From positions 1-51,744 of the forward strand of contig NZ_JAILXP010000006.1 in NCBI RefSeq assembly GCF_020740895.1: a stretch of DNA of 51,744 nucleotides, in the 5' to 3' direction. The notes below the pieces were generated by a model that made no database searches, was not told the origin of the DNA, and was given only the letters and a program-made list of their open reading frames with translations. This stretch comes from Streptomyces sp. UNOB3_S3 (GTDB lineage: Bacteria > Actinomycetota > Actinomycetes > Streptomycetales > Streptomycetaceae). Made by a program: the position numbers and the translations under genes. Each line of letters opens with the position of its first letter. Within the stretch, counting starts at the first letter, position 1. Shown one piece after another: positions 43,345 through 51,744 of the stretch.

Positions 43345-44304
43345 ATGAGCCATCACCAGCCGGGACCGTACGGCCAGCCGCCGCAGCCCAGCCCCTACGG
43401 CCAGCCCGGCTACGGCTACCCGCAGCAGCCCGCGCAGGCACCGGCCGCCGGCCCGTACGGCGCCGGCGCCTACGGCTACCCGCACCCGCAGGCTCACCCG
43501 TACAGCCAGCCGGGGCCCTACGGCCAGCCCGGCCCCTATGGCCAGCCCGACCCCTATGGCCAGCAGCCGGGCATGCCGGGCGGCTACCCGCCCCCGGCCC
43601 AGCCGAGCGGCGGCGGGGCGGGCAAGGCGATCGGCATCACGGTGGGCGTACTGGTCGTGGTGGGCGCGATCGTGGGCGGCGTGCTGTTCATGAACGGCGG
43701 CGGTGGTGACGGTGATGTGAAGCCGTACACGATCGACCTGCCGGTCTCGGTGCTGGACGGGAAGTTCGTCGAGGCACCGACCGCCGCGGGGAAGCAGAAC
43801 CAGCCGCAGAGCCTCGCCGACAATGCGAAGGCGAAGGCGGCGGGCATCGAGAACGGCGAGTCGGTGAGCAAGGGCTACACCAACGCCGAGAAGCAGGCGT
43901 TGTCGGTCGGCGGCACCTACGGCACGATCGCCGATCCCAAGAAGACCGTTGACGCGCTGATCGCCCAGTCGGACGAACAGCAGTCGCAGCTCGCGTCGAA
44001 GGTCGGCGCCAAGATCGAGACGACCGCGCCCTGGACGGACTTCTCGCCGAGTGGCTTCGACGGCGCGGTGCTCAAGTGCCGGACGCAGAAGACCACCAGC
44101 TCCTACGGGAACTTCTCCTCCGAGTCCGAGACCTCCGCCTGCGTCTGGGGCGACAAAAGCGCCGTAGGCATCGTCCAGCACCAGATCTCGAAGAGCAACA
44201 ACCCCTATGGCAGCGCCACCGCGTCCACCGGCAACGTGATGTCCGCCCAGGAACTCTCCGACGCGACCGCGAAGATCCGCAACCAGGTCCGCAAGGAGAA
44301 GTAA
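43345..44304 (+). CDS. Pro/Tyr/Gly-rich membrane protein of unknown function
   Basis: A 319-residue protein. The first 90 residues are cytoplasmic low complexity with repeated PYGQP and YGYP motifs. One helix follows ([21 protein letters not shown]), then an extracytoplasmic domain of about 190 residues with two Cys (VLKCRTQ, SACVWGD) that may pair. The outer domain is not one I recognise. The architecture is common in Streptomyces exported proteins annotated as hypothetical. ATG at 43345 follows GAGAGAG by about 4 nt; the upstream frame to 43303 lacks a site. It is divergent from valS and followed by a terminator. Confidence 0.8.
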   Translation: MSHHQPGPYGQPPQPSPYGQPGYGYPQQPAQAPAAGPYGAGAYGYPHPQAHPYSQPGPYGQPGPYGQPDPYGQQPGMPGGYPPPAQPSGGGAGKAIGITVGVLVVVGAIVGGVLFMNGGGGDGDVKPYTIDLPVSVLDGKFVEAPTAAGKQNQPQSLADNAKAKAAGIENGESVSKGYTNAEKQALSVGGTYGTIADPKKTVDALIAQSDEQQSQLASKVGAKIETTAPWTDFSPSGFDGAVLKCRTQKTTSSYGNFSSESETSACVWGDKSAVGIVQHQISKSNNPYGSATASTGNVMSAQELSDATAKIRNQVRKEK

Positions 44305-44327
44305 CTCAAGCGGACTCACCCCTAAAC

Positions 44328-44365
44328 GGCCACCACGAACGCCACCTCCTGGCGTCGCGGTGGCC
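44328..44365 (+). terminator. Terminator of the Pro/Tyr-rich membrane protein gene
   Basis: GGCCACC (44328-44334) pairs with GGTGGCC (44359-44365) and ACGCCA (44339-44344) with TGGCGT (44350-44355), followed by TTCCTCTTATT. Confidence 0.75.
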
Positions 44366-44572
44366 TTCCTCTTATTAAGGGCCTCGGCCTAAAGGCACCT
44401 CGCTCCAGTATGGATTCAGCCGCCATCGCTCGCCGCACCGCCAGTACGAGCCATTTTTGCCTTGATCAAACCTGTCAAGCGCTAGCCAATGGTTAGTAGC
44501 GTATCGACGTTGATCAAGAAGCGAACGCCCGATGGGTAACCACTGGGCGGCAACACAGGAATGGGCAGCTTG

Positions 44573-44875
44573 ATGCGCAAGGCGATCCGTCGAGCGGCAG
44601 CAGCCGCTGGCGTCATCATGGCGGCTGGCACACTTCAGCTTGCTACGACAACTCCGGCCGAGGCCAGCCCCGCCCAGTGTAGAACGTACTTGAGCACCTA
44701 CGGATACCGAATAGGGTCGGGCGTGGAGGATGCGTGCAGCTACGCGTACGACGGAAATGTTGGCGGGGCTGGCGGGATTGGCGCCACGATCCCGGCCCGG
44801 CTTGTATGCATGGATAAGCTTCAAAAGCTCGGCGTCAAGGAAAAGCACTTCGGATTTTCCTGCAACACGCGCTGA
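44573..44875 (+). CDS. Small secreted four-cysteine protein
   Basis: A 100-residue precursor. The signal peptide MRKAIRRAAAAAGVIMAAGT continues to a likely cleavage after AEA. The mature part, about 68 residues, holds four cysteines (AQCRTY, DACSY, LVCMD, FSCNT), which suggests two disulfides. YLSTYGYRIGSGVEDAC recalls a family of tiny Streptomyces secreted proteins with no known role. ATG at 44573 gives a standard signal peptide; ATG at 44561 would add four residues. The surrounding DNA is clearly lower in GC than the rest of the window, which points to recent acquisition. Confidence 0.72.
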   Translation: MRKAIRRAAAAAGVIMAAGTLQLATTTPAEASPAQCRTYLSTYGYRIGSGVEDACSYAYDGNVGGAGGIGATIPARLVCMDKLQKLGVKEKHFGFSCNTR

Positions 44876-44898
44876 CATCGAGCACGCCTAAAAAGCTG

Positions 44899-44921
44899 CC
44901 CCAGCCCGAATGAGGCTGGGG
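44899..44921. terminator. Hairpin between the secreted-protein and Uma2 genes
   Basis: CCCCAGCC (44899-44906) and GGCTGGGG (44914-44921) flank a CGAATGA loop, with A-rich sequence on its left side. It serves the convergent genes in both directions. Confidence 0.75.
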
Positions 44922-45005
44922 TCAACGTTCGGCAGCCGCCACGTTGCCTGGGCAAGGCCATGGCTTCACCATCGTGCGCGACACACGGCACCCGCTTCCC
45001 ATGCC

Positions 45006-45596
45006 TCACGGCAACTTCGGCGGGTACGGCTTGAACGCAGACGTGTCCAGAGCAAACGAGAACGGCTCACCGAGCTTGATCGACTCGCCGAACTCGTACG
45101 TGTCGACGGTCCGGTACGCCGGGCCCTGCGGTCGCGAGTGCAGCTTGCAGATGCCGTCGTAGGGGTCGACGAGGAGATACAGCGGAATCTTGCTCATGGC
45201 GTACCAGAGACTCTTCTTGGCATAGTCGCTGTTCCTGTCCGAGGACACCACCTCGACAGTCATACGAACCCGATCCGTAGGGAACGGGTTGCGGTTGTCC
45301 GCCACATCCTCAACAGTCGTGATGGCGAGATCCGGCTTGGGCTCGAAACCCTGGACCTCCGAGATGAGGGCCTGCTCACCGAGAGCCTCCCAGCCGTTCG
45401 CGACGAACTGGGTGGCCAGCTTGATCACAATGCTGTTGTGCAGCGGTGCTGCCGATGCCTGCATAACGATCTTTCCGTCGATGAGCTCGATCTTGAATAC
45501 GTCGAGCTCGGGGATCCTGTCCAGAAAGCGCAGCAGGTCGTGATCGGGTTTGCCTCGCAAGACAACCTCGGCAACGTCGTGGTCCGTCAGGGTCAT
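45006..45596 (-). CDS. Uma2 family (DUF820) putative endonuclease
   Basis: A 196-residue protein with the PD-(D/E)XK-like pattern of the Uma2/DUF820 family: E37 in KIELIDGKIV, D89 in EPKPDLAITT, E115 in MTVEVVSSD and Lys 127/128 before LWYAMSKIPLYLLVDP. These proteins are abundant in Streptomyces and cyanobacteria, often near mobile DNA; nuclease activity is predicted rather than established. ATG at 45594-45596 follows GGAAGGAGG by 8 nt, which fixes the start. GC content and codon use (AAA, GAA, ATA) are lower than in neighbours, consistent with transfer. Confidence 0.88.
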   Translation of the reverse strand: MTLTDHDVAEVVLRGKPDHDLLRFLDRIPELDVFKIELIDGKIVMQASAAPLHNSIVIKLATQFVANGWEALGEQALISEVQGFEPKPDLAITTVEDVADNRNPFPTDRVRMTVEVVSSDRNSDYAKKSLWYAMSKIPLYLLVDPYDGICKLHSRPQGPAYRTVDTYEFGESIKLGEPFSFALDTSAFKPYPPKLP

Positions 45597-45914
45597 CGCG
45601 GCGCCTCCTTCCAGGCCCAGCATCCCGGGCGGCAACCGCCCCCGCAGCCACGATAGCCACGATCGGGTGGTCCCGCGTGAAGCGAATCGATTCGCCATAC
45701 GCCTCCCGCGCTATCGGGTGATCCCCCAGCTTCCGGGAGGCCGAAAAGGGGCGTCCGGCGGGGCGCCTCCTTGCATGTGACGGCCGCGCATGCCCACCGG
45801 CATCGCGGCGGCCGTTGCGTTGCGCCAGCGGAAATCACCACATAAGACCGCCCGAACGAGTGATCGTTCGCCAATAGTCGGAAGCACAGGCGTTCCCGCT
45901 CCTAGCTTCGGGCC
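45597..45914. other. 318-bp divergent gap between Uma2 and the Rpn-like gene
   Basis: No convincing coding frame. It contains the upstream region of Uma2 and, at 45853-45870, an 18-bp palindrome 44 nt before the Rpn-like gene. An ATAAGA near 45843 could be part of a promoter. Confidence 0.55.
45853..45870. promoter_or_regulatory. 18-bp perfect palindrome, candidate operator
   Basis: CGAACGA (45853-45859), spacer GTGA, TCGTTCG (45864-45870). The arms are exact. The size and form are like TetR- or MarR-type operators. It lies 44 nt upstream of the Rpn-like start codon. Confidence 0.45.
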
Positions 45915-46805
45915 ATGGTTACTTCACACCACGAGGCGGCTCACCGGATATTCCAGGACCGTCCTGAGCTCCTCGACCCCGTGTTCCGGATCCTGGGCGT
46001 TCCGCTGCCGGAGAAGTCATCCGTCGAAGTCCTCACAGCGGACGTCACCGAAATCCGGCCGCTGGAACGGCGCGTGGACAGCGTGCTGCGCATCGAGCCA
46101 CCGGACAGCAGCGGGGGCTTCATCCTCGCCATCGAGGCCCAGGGGCGCCGCGATCCGGACAAGGCGGTCAGCTGGGCGTACTACCTGTCGTATCTGAAGG
46201 CGAAGTACAAGTGCCCGGCACTGCTCATCGTGGTCTGTCAGGACAAGGCGACTGCCGATTGGGCGGCCGGCCCCTTCCGTCTGGGGCCTGAGGGCTGGAC
46301 CGCCCTGTCGGTGCACCCACTCGTTCTGAGCCCCGCGAACGTCCCAGTGATCACTGCCCCGGACCGGGCCGCCCGGAACTTGGCGCTGGCGACGTTCTCC
46401 GCCATCACACATGGCAGCGACCAGGAAGCCCCGGCCATACTGGAAGCACTGGCGCGTGCTCTGAACACCGCCGACCCGGAGTCCATCGCCTACTAGTCGG
46501 AACCGCTAGAAATCGGCCTGGGAAACTCCCCGGCGCGAGACATCTGGAGGAACCTCATGCCGCGTACCTACTTCCCCGGCCGTGGCACCCTCATCGAGCA
46601 GACGTGGCTGGAAGGCGAGGCCCAGGGCCGGTTGAAGGAACGCGCCGAGTCGGTGGTCCGCGTACTGGAGCACCGGAAGATCCCCGTGTCCCCCGAGGTT
46701 CGTGAGCGCATCCTGACGTGCACCTACCTGGACACGCTGGGACAGTGGCTGGACCGCGCCGTCACCGTCTCCACAGCCGAGGAAATCTTCACCAACGGCT
46801 ACTGA
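45915..46805 (+). pseudogene. Rpn/YhgA-like (PD-(D/E)XK) gene interrupted by one TAG
   Basis: One continuous frame of 297 codons from ATG 45915 to TGA 46803 is broken only by TAG at 46494-46496. Before it are 193 residues with MVTSHHEAAHRIFQDRPELL and LAIEAQGRRDPDKAVSWAYY, the nuclease-like core of this streptomycete family. After it the same frame reads SEPLEIGLGNSPARDIWRNL, then PRTYFPGRGTLIEQTWLEGE, the family's usual C-terminal half with its helical Glu/Arg-rich tail. An ATG at 46557 with GGAGG upstream could restart translation of the last 82 residues. It is most simply a recent nonsense mutation; a split gene or suppression is less likely. Confidence 0.8.
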
Positions 46806-46821
46806 GCCCCGGTCTGCGCCT

Positions 46822-46857
46822 GAGGGGGCGCCCCGCCAACCGGCCGGGCGCCCCCTC
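46822..46857. terminator. Bidirectional terminator between the Rpn-like gene and clpX
   Basis: GAGGGGGCGCCC (46822-46833) and GGGCGCCCCCTC (46846-46857) are perfect 12-bp arms around a 12-nt loop. Confidence 0.85.
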
Positions 46858-46870
46858 CGTGCGTAAAAAC

Positions 46871-48157
46871 CTACGCGCTCTTCTCGTGCCGTTCCCCCGG
46901 CTCGTTGCCGCGCGTGCGCGGCACCAGCGTCGGGTTGACGTTCGACTGGACCACGTCCGCCGTGATGACGACCCGGGCGACGTCCTTGCGCGACGGGACC
47001 TCGTACATCACCGACATCAGGACCTCTTCCATGATGGCGCGCAGACCCCGCGCGCCGGTCCCCCGGAGGATGGCCTGGTCCGCGATGGCCTCCAGGGCCG
47101 GGCGGTCGAAGTCGAGCTCGACGCCATCGAGTTCGAAGAGGCGCTGGTACTGCTTCACCAGCGCGTTGCGCGGCTCGACGAGGATCTTGAGGAGGGCCTC
47201 GCGGTCGAGGTTGTGGACGGAGGTGATGACCGGGAGACGGCCGATGAACTCCGGGATCATCCCGAACTTCACCAGGTCCTCGGGCATGACCTCCTGGAAC
47301 TGGTCGCTGGCCTCGATCTCGCGCTTGGAGCGGATCGTGGCGCCGAAGCCGATGCCCTTCGCGCCCGCGCGGGACTCGATGATCTTCTCCAGGCCGGAGA
47401 AGGCGCCGCCCACGATGAACAGGACGTTCGTCGTGTCGATCTGGATGAATTCCTGGTGCGGGTGCTTGCGGCCACCCTGGGGCGGGACGGAGGCCGTCGT
47501 GCCCTCGAGGATCTTCAGCAGCGCCTGCTGGACGCCCTCACCCGACACATCCCGTGTGATCGACGGATTTTCGCTCTTTCGGGCGACCTTGTCGATCTCG
47601 TCGATGTAGATGATGCCGGTCTCGGCCTTCTTGACGTCGTAGTCGGCGGCCTGGATCAGCTTCAGCAGGATGTTCTCGACGTCCTCACCGACATAGCCGG
47701 CCTCCGTCAGGGCCGTCGCGTCGGCGATGGCGAAGGGGACGTTGAGCATGCGGGCCAGGGTCTGGGCGAGCAGCGTCTTGCCGGAGCCCGTCGGGCCGAG
47801 CAGCAGGATGTTGGACTTGGCCAGTTCGATGCCGTCGTCGCGGTTGTGCGCGCCGGTCTCGCCGGCCTGCACCCGCTTGTAGTGGTTGTAGACGGCGACG
47901 GAGAGGGCCTTCTTGGCGGCTTCCTGGCCGACGACGTAGCCCTCGAGGAACTCGTAGATCTCGCGGGGCTTGGGAAGCTCCTCCCAGCGCACCTCGCTCG
48001 TCTCCGCGAGCTCTTCCTCGATGATCTCGTTGCAGAGGTCGATGCACTCGTCGCAGATGTACACACCAGGACCCGCGATGAGCTTCTTCACCTGCTTCTG
48101 GCTCTTGCCGCAGAACGAGCACTTGAGCAGATCGCCGCCGTCACCGATGCGTGCCAC
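46871..48157 (-). CDS. clpX: ATP-dependent Clp protease ATP-binding subunit ClpX
   Basis: A 428-residue AAA+ unfoldase. The N-terminal zinc domain has KCSFCGKSQ and [10 protein letters not shown]. Walker A is GPTGSGKT, the pore loop AGYVGED, Walker [10 protein letters not shown] and the RKH loop GGRKHPHQE. The ClpP-docking IGF loop is in GIGFGA. It recognises and threads substrates into ClpP. GTG at 48155-48157 has GAAGGGG upstream. A hairpin at 48251-48274 separates it from clpP2, so it probably has its own promoter in that gap. Confidence 0.98.
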   Translation of the reverse strand: MARIGDGGDLLKCSFCGKSQKQVKKLIAGPGVYICDECIDLCNEIIEEELAETSEVRWEELPKPREIYEFLEGYVVGQEAAKKALSVAVYNHYKRVQAGETGAHNRDDGIELAKSNILLLGPTGSGKTLLAQTLARMLNVPFAIADATALTEAGYVGEDVENILLKLIQAADYDVKKAETGIIYIDEIDKVARKSENPSITRDVSGEGVQQALLKILEGTTASVPPQGGRKHPHQEFIQIDTTNVLFIVGGAFSGLEKIIESRAGAKGIGFGATIRSKREIEASDQFQEVMPEDLVKFGMIPEFIGRLPVITSVHNLDREALLKILVEPRNALVKQYQRLFELDGVELDFDRPALEAIADQAILRGTGARGLRAIMEEVLMSVMYEVPSRKDVARVVITADVVQSNVNPTLVPRTRGNEPGERHEKSA

Positions 48158-48250
48158 GAGGTGCTTCCCCTTCGCCTGGGATCCGCCTTGCTCTGCGAAC
48201 CCGAGTGCTTGCCTATCGACGGTACCTTGCCGGGCCCCCCGCGCGGGCCC

Positions 48251-48274
48251 CCCTTGGCCCTACTCGGCCAAGGG
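48251..48274 (-). terminator. clpP1-clpP2 terminator
   Basis: CCCTTGGCC (48251-48259) and GGCCAAGGG (48266-48274) are perfect 9-bp arms around CTACTC. It lies about 57 nt past the clpP2 stop codon. Confidence 0.75.
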
Positions 48275-48331
48275 AGAGCCCGTCGTCGGCGGCGCGGTGG
48301 TGGCTGGGACCGGTCGGACCGAGTGATGCGG

Positions 48332-48985
48332 TCAGACGGTCACGGACGACTTGCGCGTCGAGACGATCTGGTCGACCAGACCGTACGCGAGCGCCTCCTC
48401 AGCGGTGAGGATCTTGTCGCGCTCGATGTCGTCGCGGATCTTCTCGATCGGCTGGGTGGAGTGCTTGGCCAGCATCTCCTCCAGCTGGGTGCGCATGCGC
48501 ATGATCTCCTTGGCGGCGATCTCCAGGTCGGAGAGCTGCTCGCGGCCCGTCTGGCTGGACGGCTGGTGGATCAGCACACGGGCGTTGGGCAGCGCCATGC
48601 GCTTGCCGGGGGTGCCGGCGGCGAGGAGGATCGCGGCGGCGGACGCGGCCTGGCCCATGCAGACCGTCTGGATGTCCGGCTTCACGAACTGCATCGTGTC
48701 GTAGATGGCCGTGAGGGCCGTGAACGAGCCACCCGGGCTGTTGATGTAGATCGAGATGTCGCGGTCGGGGTCCATCGACTCCAGGCACAGCAGCTGCGCC
48801 ATGACGTCGTTGGCGGAGGCATCGTCGATCTGGACGCCGAGGAAGATCACACGCTCTTCGAAGAGCTTCGCGTACGGGTCGTACTCGCGCACGCCCTGCG
48901 AGGTGCGCTCGACGAAGCGCGGAACGACGTAACGGGCCTCGGCCTGGGGGCCGGTGTAGAGGCCGCTGGCGGACGAGATGTTCAT
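48332..48985 (-). CDS. clpP2: ATP-dependent Clp protease proteolytic subunit ClpP2
   Basis: A 217-residue serine protease. Catalytic Ser115 is in [12 protein letters not shown] and His140 in ARVLIHQPS; the third residue is the Asp of the handle region. The N-terminus [20 protein letters not shown] is longer than in ClpP1. ATG at 48983-48985 follows AGGAG by about 10 nt; the upstream frame to 49168 overlaps the clpP1 end and lacks conservation. ClpP1 and ClpP2 form a mixed tetradecamer in actinobacteria. It is separated from clpP1 by 67 nt and probably cotranscribed. Confidence 0.97.
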   Translation of the reverse strand: MNISSASGLYTGPQAEARYVVPRFVERTSQGVREYDPYAKLFEERVIFLGVQIDDASANDVMAQLLCLESMDPDRDISIYINSPGGSFTALTAIYDTMQFVKPDIQTVCMGQAASAAAILLAAGTPGKRMALPNARVLIHQPSSQTGREQLSDLEIAAKEIMRMRTQLEEMLAKHSTQPIEKIRDDIERDKILTAEEALAYGLVDQIVSTRKSSVTV

Positions 48986-49052
48986 GCGGGTGTCACTCCT
49001 GGTGGCGGTCTGTGGGCTGGGGTACGGCTGGCGGACGGTCCTGCCGGAGCGG

Positions 49053-49670
49053 TCAGGCCCCGGTGCCGCCGCCGCCCGGAACGCCGGAGGCGTGCGTGAT
49101 GATCTCGTCGATGATCCCGTACTCCTTGGCCTCGGCCGCGGTGAACCAGCGGTCGCGGTCGCCGTCACGGATGATCGTCTCGACCGTCTGGCCCGTGTGC
49201 TGGGCGGTGATCTCGGCCATGCGCTTCTTGGTGCGCAGCAGCTGCTCGGCCTGGATCTTGATGTCCGAGGCGGTGCCGCCGAGGCCCGCGGAGCCCTGGT
49301 GCATCAGGATGTCGGTGTTGGGCAGCGCGAAGCGCTTGCCCGGGGTGCCGCCGGTCAGCAGGAACTGGCCCATGGAGGCCGCGAGGCCCATACCGATGGT
49401 GACCACGTCGTTCGGGATGTACTGCATGGTGTCGTAGACCGCCATGCCCGCCGTCACCGAGCCACCGGGGCTGTTGATGTAGAGGTAGATGTCCTTGCTC
49501 GGGTCCGCGGCCAGGAGGAGCATCTGCGCGGTGATCTTGTTGGCGATGTCGTCGTCGACCTGCTGGCCCAGGAAGATGATCCGCTCCCCGAGCAGCCGGT
49601 TGTAGACCTGGTCGCCGAGGCCACCACCGATGGCGATCTCACCGGCGGCGGAAGGCATCAGATTCGTCAC
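49053..49670 (-). CDS. clpP1: ATP-dependent Clp protease proteolytic subunit ClpP1
   Basis: A 205-residue ClpP. Catalytic Ser99 is in [13 protein letters not shown], His124 in DILMHQGSA, and an Asp lies in [23 protein letters not shown] is the glycine-rich substrate strand. The C-terminus [10 protein letters not shown] is characteristic of Streptomyces ClpP1. GTG at 49668-49670 follows AGGTGG. In S. lividans clpP1P2 is activated by ClgR and ClpP1 is needed for aerial mycelium; a ClgR-type box lies 164-180 nt upstream here. Confidence 0.98.
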   Translation of the reverse strand: MTNLMPSAAGEIAIGGGLGDQVYNRLLGERIIFLGQQVDDDIANKITAQMLLLAADPSKDIYLYINSPGGSVTAGMAVYDTMQYIPNDVVTIGMGLAASMGQFLLTGGTPGKRFALPNTDILMHQGSAGLGGTASDIKIQAEQLLRTKKRMAEITAQHTGQTVETIIRDGDRDRWFTAAEAKEYGIIDEIITHASGVPGGGGTGA

Positions 49671-49833
49671 GTATCCACCTGCTCGTCTCTGACGGCAACG
49701 GGCCGTCTCCGCGTCTTCTCTGGGGACCGGGGTGGCGTGGCCGGTACGCGTCGGCGCGCTGCCATGTCTCCCCTGCCCTCGTATCTACGGACCCTAACGC
49801 GCTGGTCGGCAGGCGCCATCCCGCATCAGGAAC

Positions 49834-49850
49834 TGTTCGCTCTGAGCGCA
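49834..49850. promoter_or_regulatory. ClgR-type operator upstream of clpP1
   Basis: TGTTCGC-TCTGA-GCGCA matches the ClgR pattern (GTTCGC, five bases, GCG). ClgR is the known activator of clpP1P2 and of other protease genes in Streptomyces and Corynebacterium. Confidence 0.7.
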
Positions 49851-50032
49851 GGTTCCCCCGCGCGCACAGGCCGCGCGCGGGCCGCGCAGGGGCCGCCCGG
49901 GGGTGCGCGACGGGCCCGTCGCGCGGCCCCGCCGAATGGCGGGGACCGGCACGTCCGGGCCCGTCGTCAAGCGCTCCTGCGAGCTCCCCCCGGCGACTCC
50001 ATACGGGGGTCGTACGGGTCCGTCGGAGGGAA

Positions 50033-50050
50033 GGCCGGGGAACCCCGGCC
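50033..50050 (-). terminator. tig terminator
   Basis: GGCCGGG (50033-50039) and CCCGGCC (50044-50050) flank a GAAC loop, 16 nt past the tig stop codon. Confidence 0.7.
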
Positions 50051-50065
50051 GGGAAGGGGTGAGGC

Positions 50066-51436
50066 TCAGGCCTCGGTGCCCTCGGCGGCCTCGACCGTCT
50101 CGACGGCGGCCTCGACCTCGTCCTCGTCGTCCTCGAGGTTCACGACCTCGCCCTTGGAGTCCTTGACCGTGGCGGCCTCGACGACCGTCGCGAGGGCCTT
50201 GCCGCGGGCGACCTCACCGACGAGCATCGGGACCTGGCCCTGCTCGACGACGGCCTGCGCGAACTGGTCGGGGGCCATGCCGGAGGACTGGGCGCGGCGC
50301 ACCAGGTGCTCGGTGAGCTCGTCCTGGCCGACGGAGACCTTCTCCTTGTTGACGATCTCGTCGAGCACGAACTGGGTCTTGATGCCCTTCTCGGACTGCT
50401 CCTTGAGCTCGGCCTCGAACTCCTCGGCCGTCTTGCCCTGCATCTCGAGGTACTTCTCGAGGTTCATGCCGATCTGGCCGAGCTGGTGGTGCTCGAGGTT
50501 GTGCTTGCGGGTGTTGACCTCGTCCGCGAGCAGCTTCTCGGGCATCGGGACCTCGACGAGCTTCAGCAGCTCCTCCAGGACCTTCTCCTGGGCCTGGGTG
50601 GCCTGGTCGAACTTCTTCATGCGCTCGAGGCGCTTGCGGCTGTCGGCCTTGAGCTCGTCCAGGGTGTCGAACTCGCTCGCCATCTGGGCGAACTCGTCGT
50701 CCAGCTCGGGCAGTTCACGGGCCTTGACGGACTTGACGGTGACCGAGATCTCGGCCTCCTTGCCCTCGGCGGAGCCGCCCTTCAGCTCGGAGGTGAAGGT
50801 GGCGGAGCCACCGGCCTCCAGGCCCTTCACGGCGTCGTCGATGCCGTCGAGGAGCTGGCCGGAGCCGATGGTGTAGTCGACGTCGGACGCGACGCCGTCC
50901 TCCAGCACCTCGCCGTCGACCTTGGCCTCCAGGTCGACGGTGACGATGTCGCCCTCGGCGGCGGCGCGCTCGACCGGGGAGGTGGTGGCGAAGCGCTCAC
51001 GCAGCTGCTCGACGGACTTCTCGATGTCCTCGTCGGTGACCTCGACGGCGTCGACGGTGACCTCGATACCGGAGTAGTCCGGGATCTCCAGCGCCGGGCG
51101 GATGTCCACCTCAGCGGTGAAGGAGAGCAGCTCGCCGTCCTTCAGCTCGGTGATGTCGACCTCGGGCTGGCCCAGCGGGTTCAGCTCGGCCTCGTTGACG
51201 GCCTCCGTGTAGAACTTCGGCAGCGCGTCGTTGACGGCCTCCTCCAGCACGGCGCCACGGCCGAAACGCTGGTCGATGACACGGGCCGGGATCTTGCCCT
51301 TGCGGAAGCCCTTCACCGTGACCTGCTGGTTGATCTTCTTGTACGCCGCGTCGAGGCTGGCCTTGAGCTCCTCGAAGGGCACCTCGACAGTGAGCCGAAC
51401 CCGAGTCGGGTTCAGGGTCTCCACGGCGCTCTTCAC
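50066..51436 (-). CDS. tig: Trigger factor
   Basis: A 456-residue ribosome-associated chaperone and prolyl isomerase. The ribosome-binding domain has the GFRKGKIP signature near residue 43. The FKBP-type domain covers about 150-245 ([25 protein letters not shown]). The helical C-terminal arms end in an acidic tail ([19 protein letters not shown]). GTG at 51434-51436 follows GGAGACC. It is transcribed toward clpP1-clpP2 but separated by a terminator. A TACTAT hexamer in the leader near 51540 may be its -10 box, but no good -35 is seen. Confidence 0.98.
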   Translation of the reverse strand: MKSAVETLNPTRVRLTVEVPFEELKASLDAAYKKINQQVTVKGFRKGKIPARVIDQRFGRGAVLEEAVNDALPKFYTEAVNEAELNPLGQPEVDITELKDGELLSFTAEVDIRPALEIPDYSGIEVTVDAVEVTDEDIEKSVEQLRERFATTSPVERAAAEGDIVTVDLEAKVDGEVLEDGVASDVDYTIGSGQLLDGIDDAVKGLEAGGSATFTSELKGGSAEGKEAEISVTVKSVKARELPELDDEFAQMASEFDTLDELKADSRKRLERMKKFDQATQAQEKVLEELLKLVEVPMPEKLLADEVNTRKHNLEHHQLGQIGMNLEKYLEMQGKTAEEFEAELKEQSEKGIKTQFVLDEIVNKEKVSVGQDELTEHLVRRAQSSGMAPDQFAQAVVEQGQVPMLVGEVARGKALATVVEAATVKDSKGEVVNLEDDEDEVEAAVETVEAAEGTEA

Positions 51437-51584
51437 GGTTCGGTCTCCTTGGGGCTGACTTCTGGGATTCTGCTGACCGGCGGATGTTGCTGATCAGCGG
51501 ACCGCGCCCGGTACAGAGACACACAGACGCGCAGCTTGCATAGTAACCGCACGCACGAGGGGCCCCACAATGTGATCTTGCTGG

Positions 51585-51658
51585 TCGGGGTGGCCGGATT
51601 CGAACCGACGACCTTCCGCTCCCAAAGCGGACGCGCTACCAAGCTGCGCCACACCCCG
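51585..51658 (-). tRNA. tRNA-Pro(TGG)
   Basis: A 74-nt cloverleaf on the minus strand: acceptor CGGGGTG/CACCCCG with discriminator A, D arm TGGCGCAGCTTGGTAGCGCG, anticodon stem TCCGC/GCGGA with loop TTTGGGA (anticodon TGG) and T arm GTCGG-TTCGAAT-CCGGC. It reads proline codon CCA. No encoded CCA. Bases 51659-51744 beyond it hold nothing I can assign. Confidence 0.96.
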
Positions 51659-51744
51659 TCGGTGCGACACGTAGGGTACATGCCCCCAGGGGTGCCGGCC
51701 GCCGCTTTCCCGCAGCACAGGACGGGGACAGGGGTGCACGAGGG

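Larger units (their letters stand above)
49671..50065. other. 395-bp gap between tig and clpP1: ClgR box and hairpins
   Basis: No gene is visible. The gap contains the tig terminator (50033-50050), a CCCCGCC-GAAT-GGCGGGG hairpin (49927-49944), GC-rich sequence, the ClgR-type box (49834-49850) and the clpP1 leader. Confidence 0.7.

Noticed and set aside
44375-44878. A 167-codon minus-strand frame over the small secreted-protein gene
   Set aside because: No Shine-Dalgarno and no family features. The plus strand has a signal peptide, a cysteine pattern and flanking terminators consistent with a plus-strand gene.

Overview
The window is a high-GC actinobacterial chromosome segment. Codon bias, GTG starts, hairpins without U-tracts, and gene order all point to Streptomyces. 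From memory, the order parallels the Streptomyces coelicolor SCO2576-SCO2620 core region: rsfS, an LCP protein, nadD, an M48 protease, two spore-wall membrane proteins, proA/proB, obg-rpmA-rplU, rne, the mre cluster, ndk-folC, valS, clpX-clpP2-clpP1 and tig. No phage, insertion sequence, CRISPR array or rRNA was seen.

Layout. 1-1096: the 3' end of a ferredoxin-type gene, five tandem 13-bp repeats, and two identical tRNA-Ala(GGC) genes flanking a small zinc-ribbon gene. 1222-4926 (minus): phosphatase, rsfS, LCP protein, nadD and a 53-aa membrane protein. 5107-8427: a second tiny membrane protein, an M48 protease, and two membrane proteins sharing a cytoplasmic FDExFVR motif. 8543-11842 (minus): proA, an unknown gene and proB. 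12082-14136 (plus): a membrane-linked TagF-like glycerophosphotransferase. 14253-23746 (minus): obg, rpmA, rplU, rne, a DUF2344 protein and a B12-type radical SAM protein. 23834-31656 (minus): CYTH-CHAD, rodA, PBP2, mreD, mreC and mreB. 31962-34407 (minus): ndk, DUF4233 and folC.

34550-40484 (plus) holds five genes that I do not recall between folC and valS in S. coelicolor: a soluble histidine kinase, an OmpR-type regulator, UDP-GlcNAc 2-epimerase, a processive-type family 2 glycosyltransferase and a polytopic membrane protein. They look like a regulated surface-glycan locus. 40578-43214 (minus) is valS. 43345-46805 is a variable patch: a proline/tyrosine-rich membrane protein, a small secreted cysteine protein, a Uma2-type nuclease and a nonsense-interrupted Rpn/PDDEXK-type gene. 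46871-51436 (minus): clpX, clpP2, clpP1 and tig, with a ClgR-type box upstream of clpP1. tRNA-Pro(TGG) ends the window.

Functionally, most of the window serves cell-wall assembly (LCP, TagF-like, mre cluster, PBP2, RodA), ribosome biogenesis and RNA processing (RsfS, Obg, L21, L27, RNase E), and proteostasis (trigger factor, ClpXP). Two sites resemble sigma-E envelope-stress promoters, one before the SCO2583-like gene and one before mreB. This suggests coordinated envelope-stress control.
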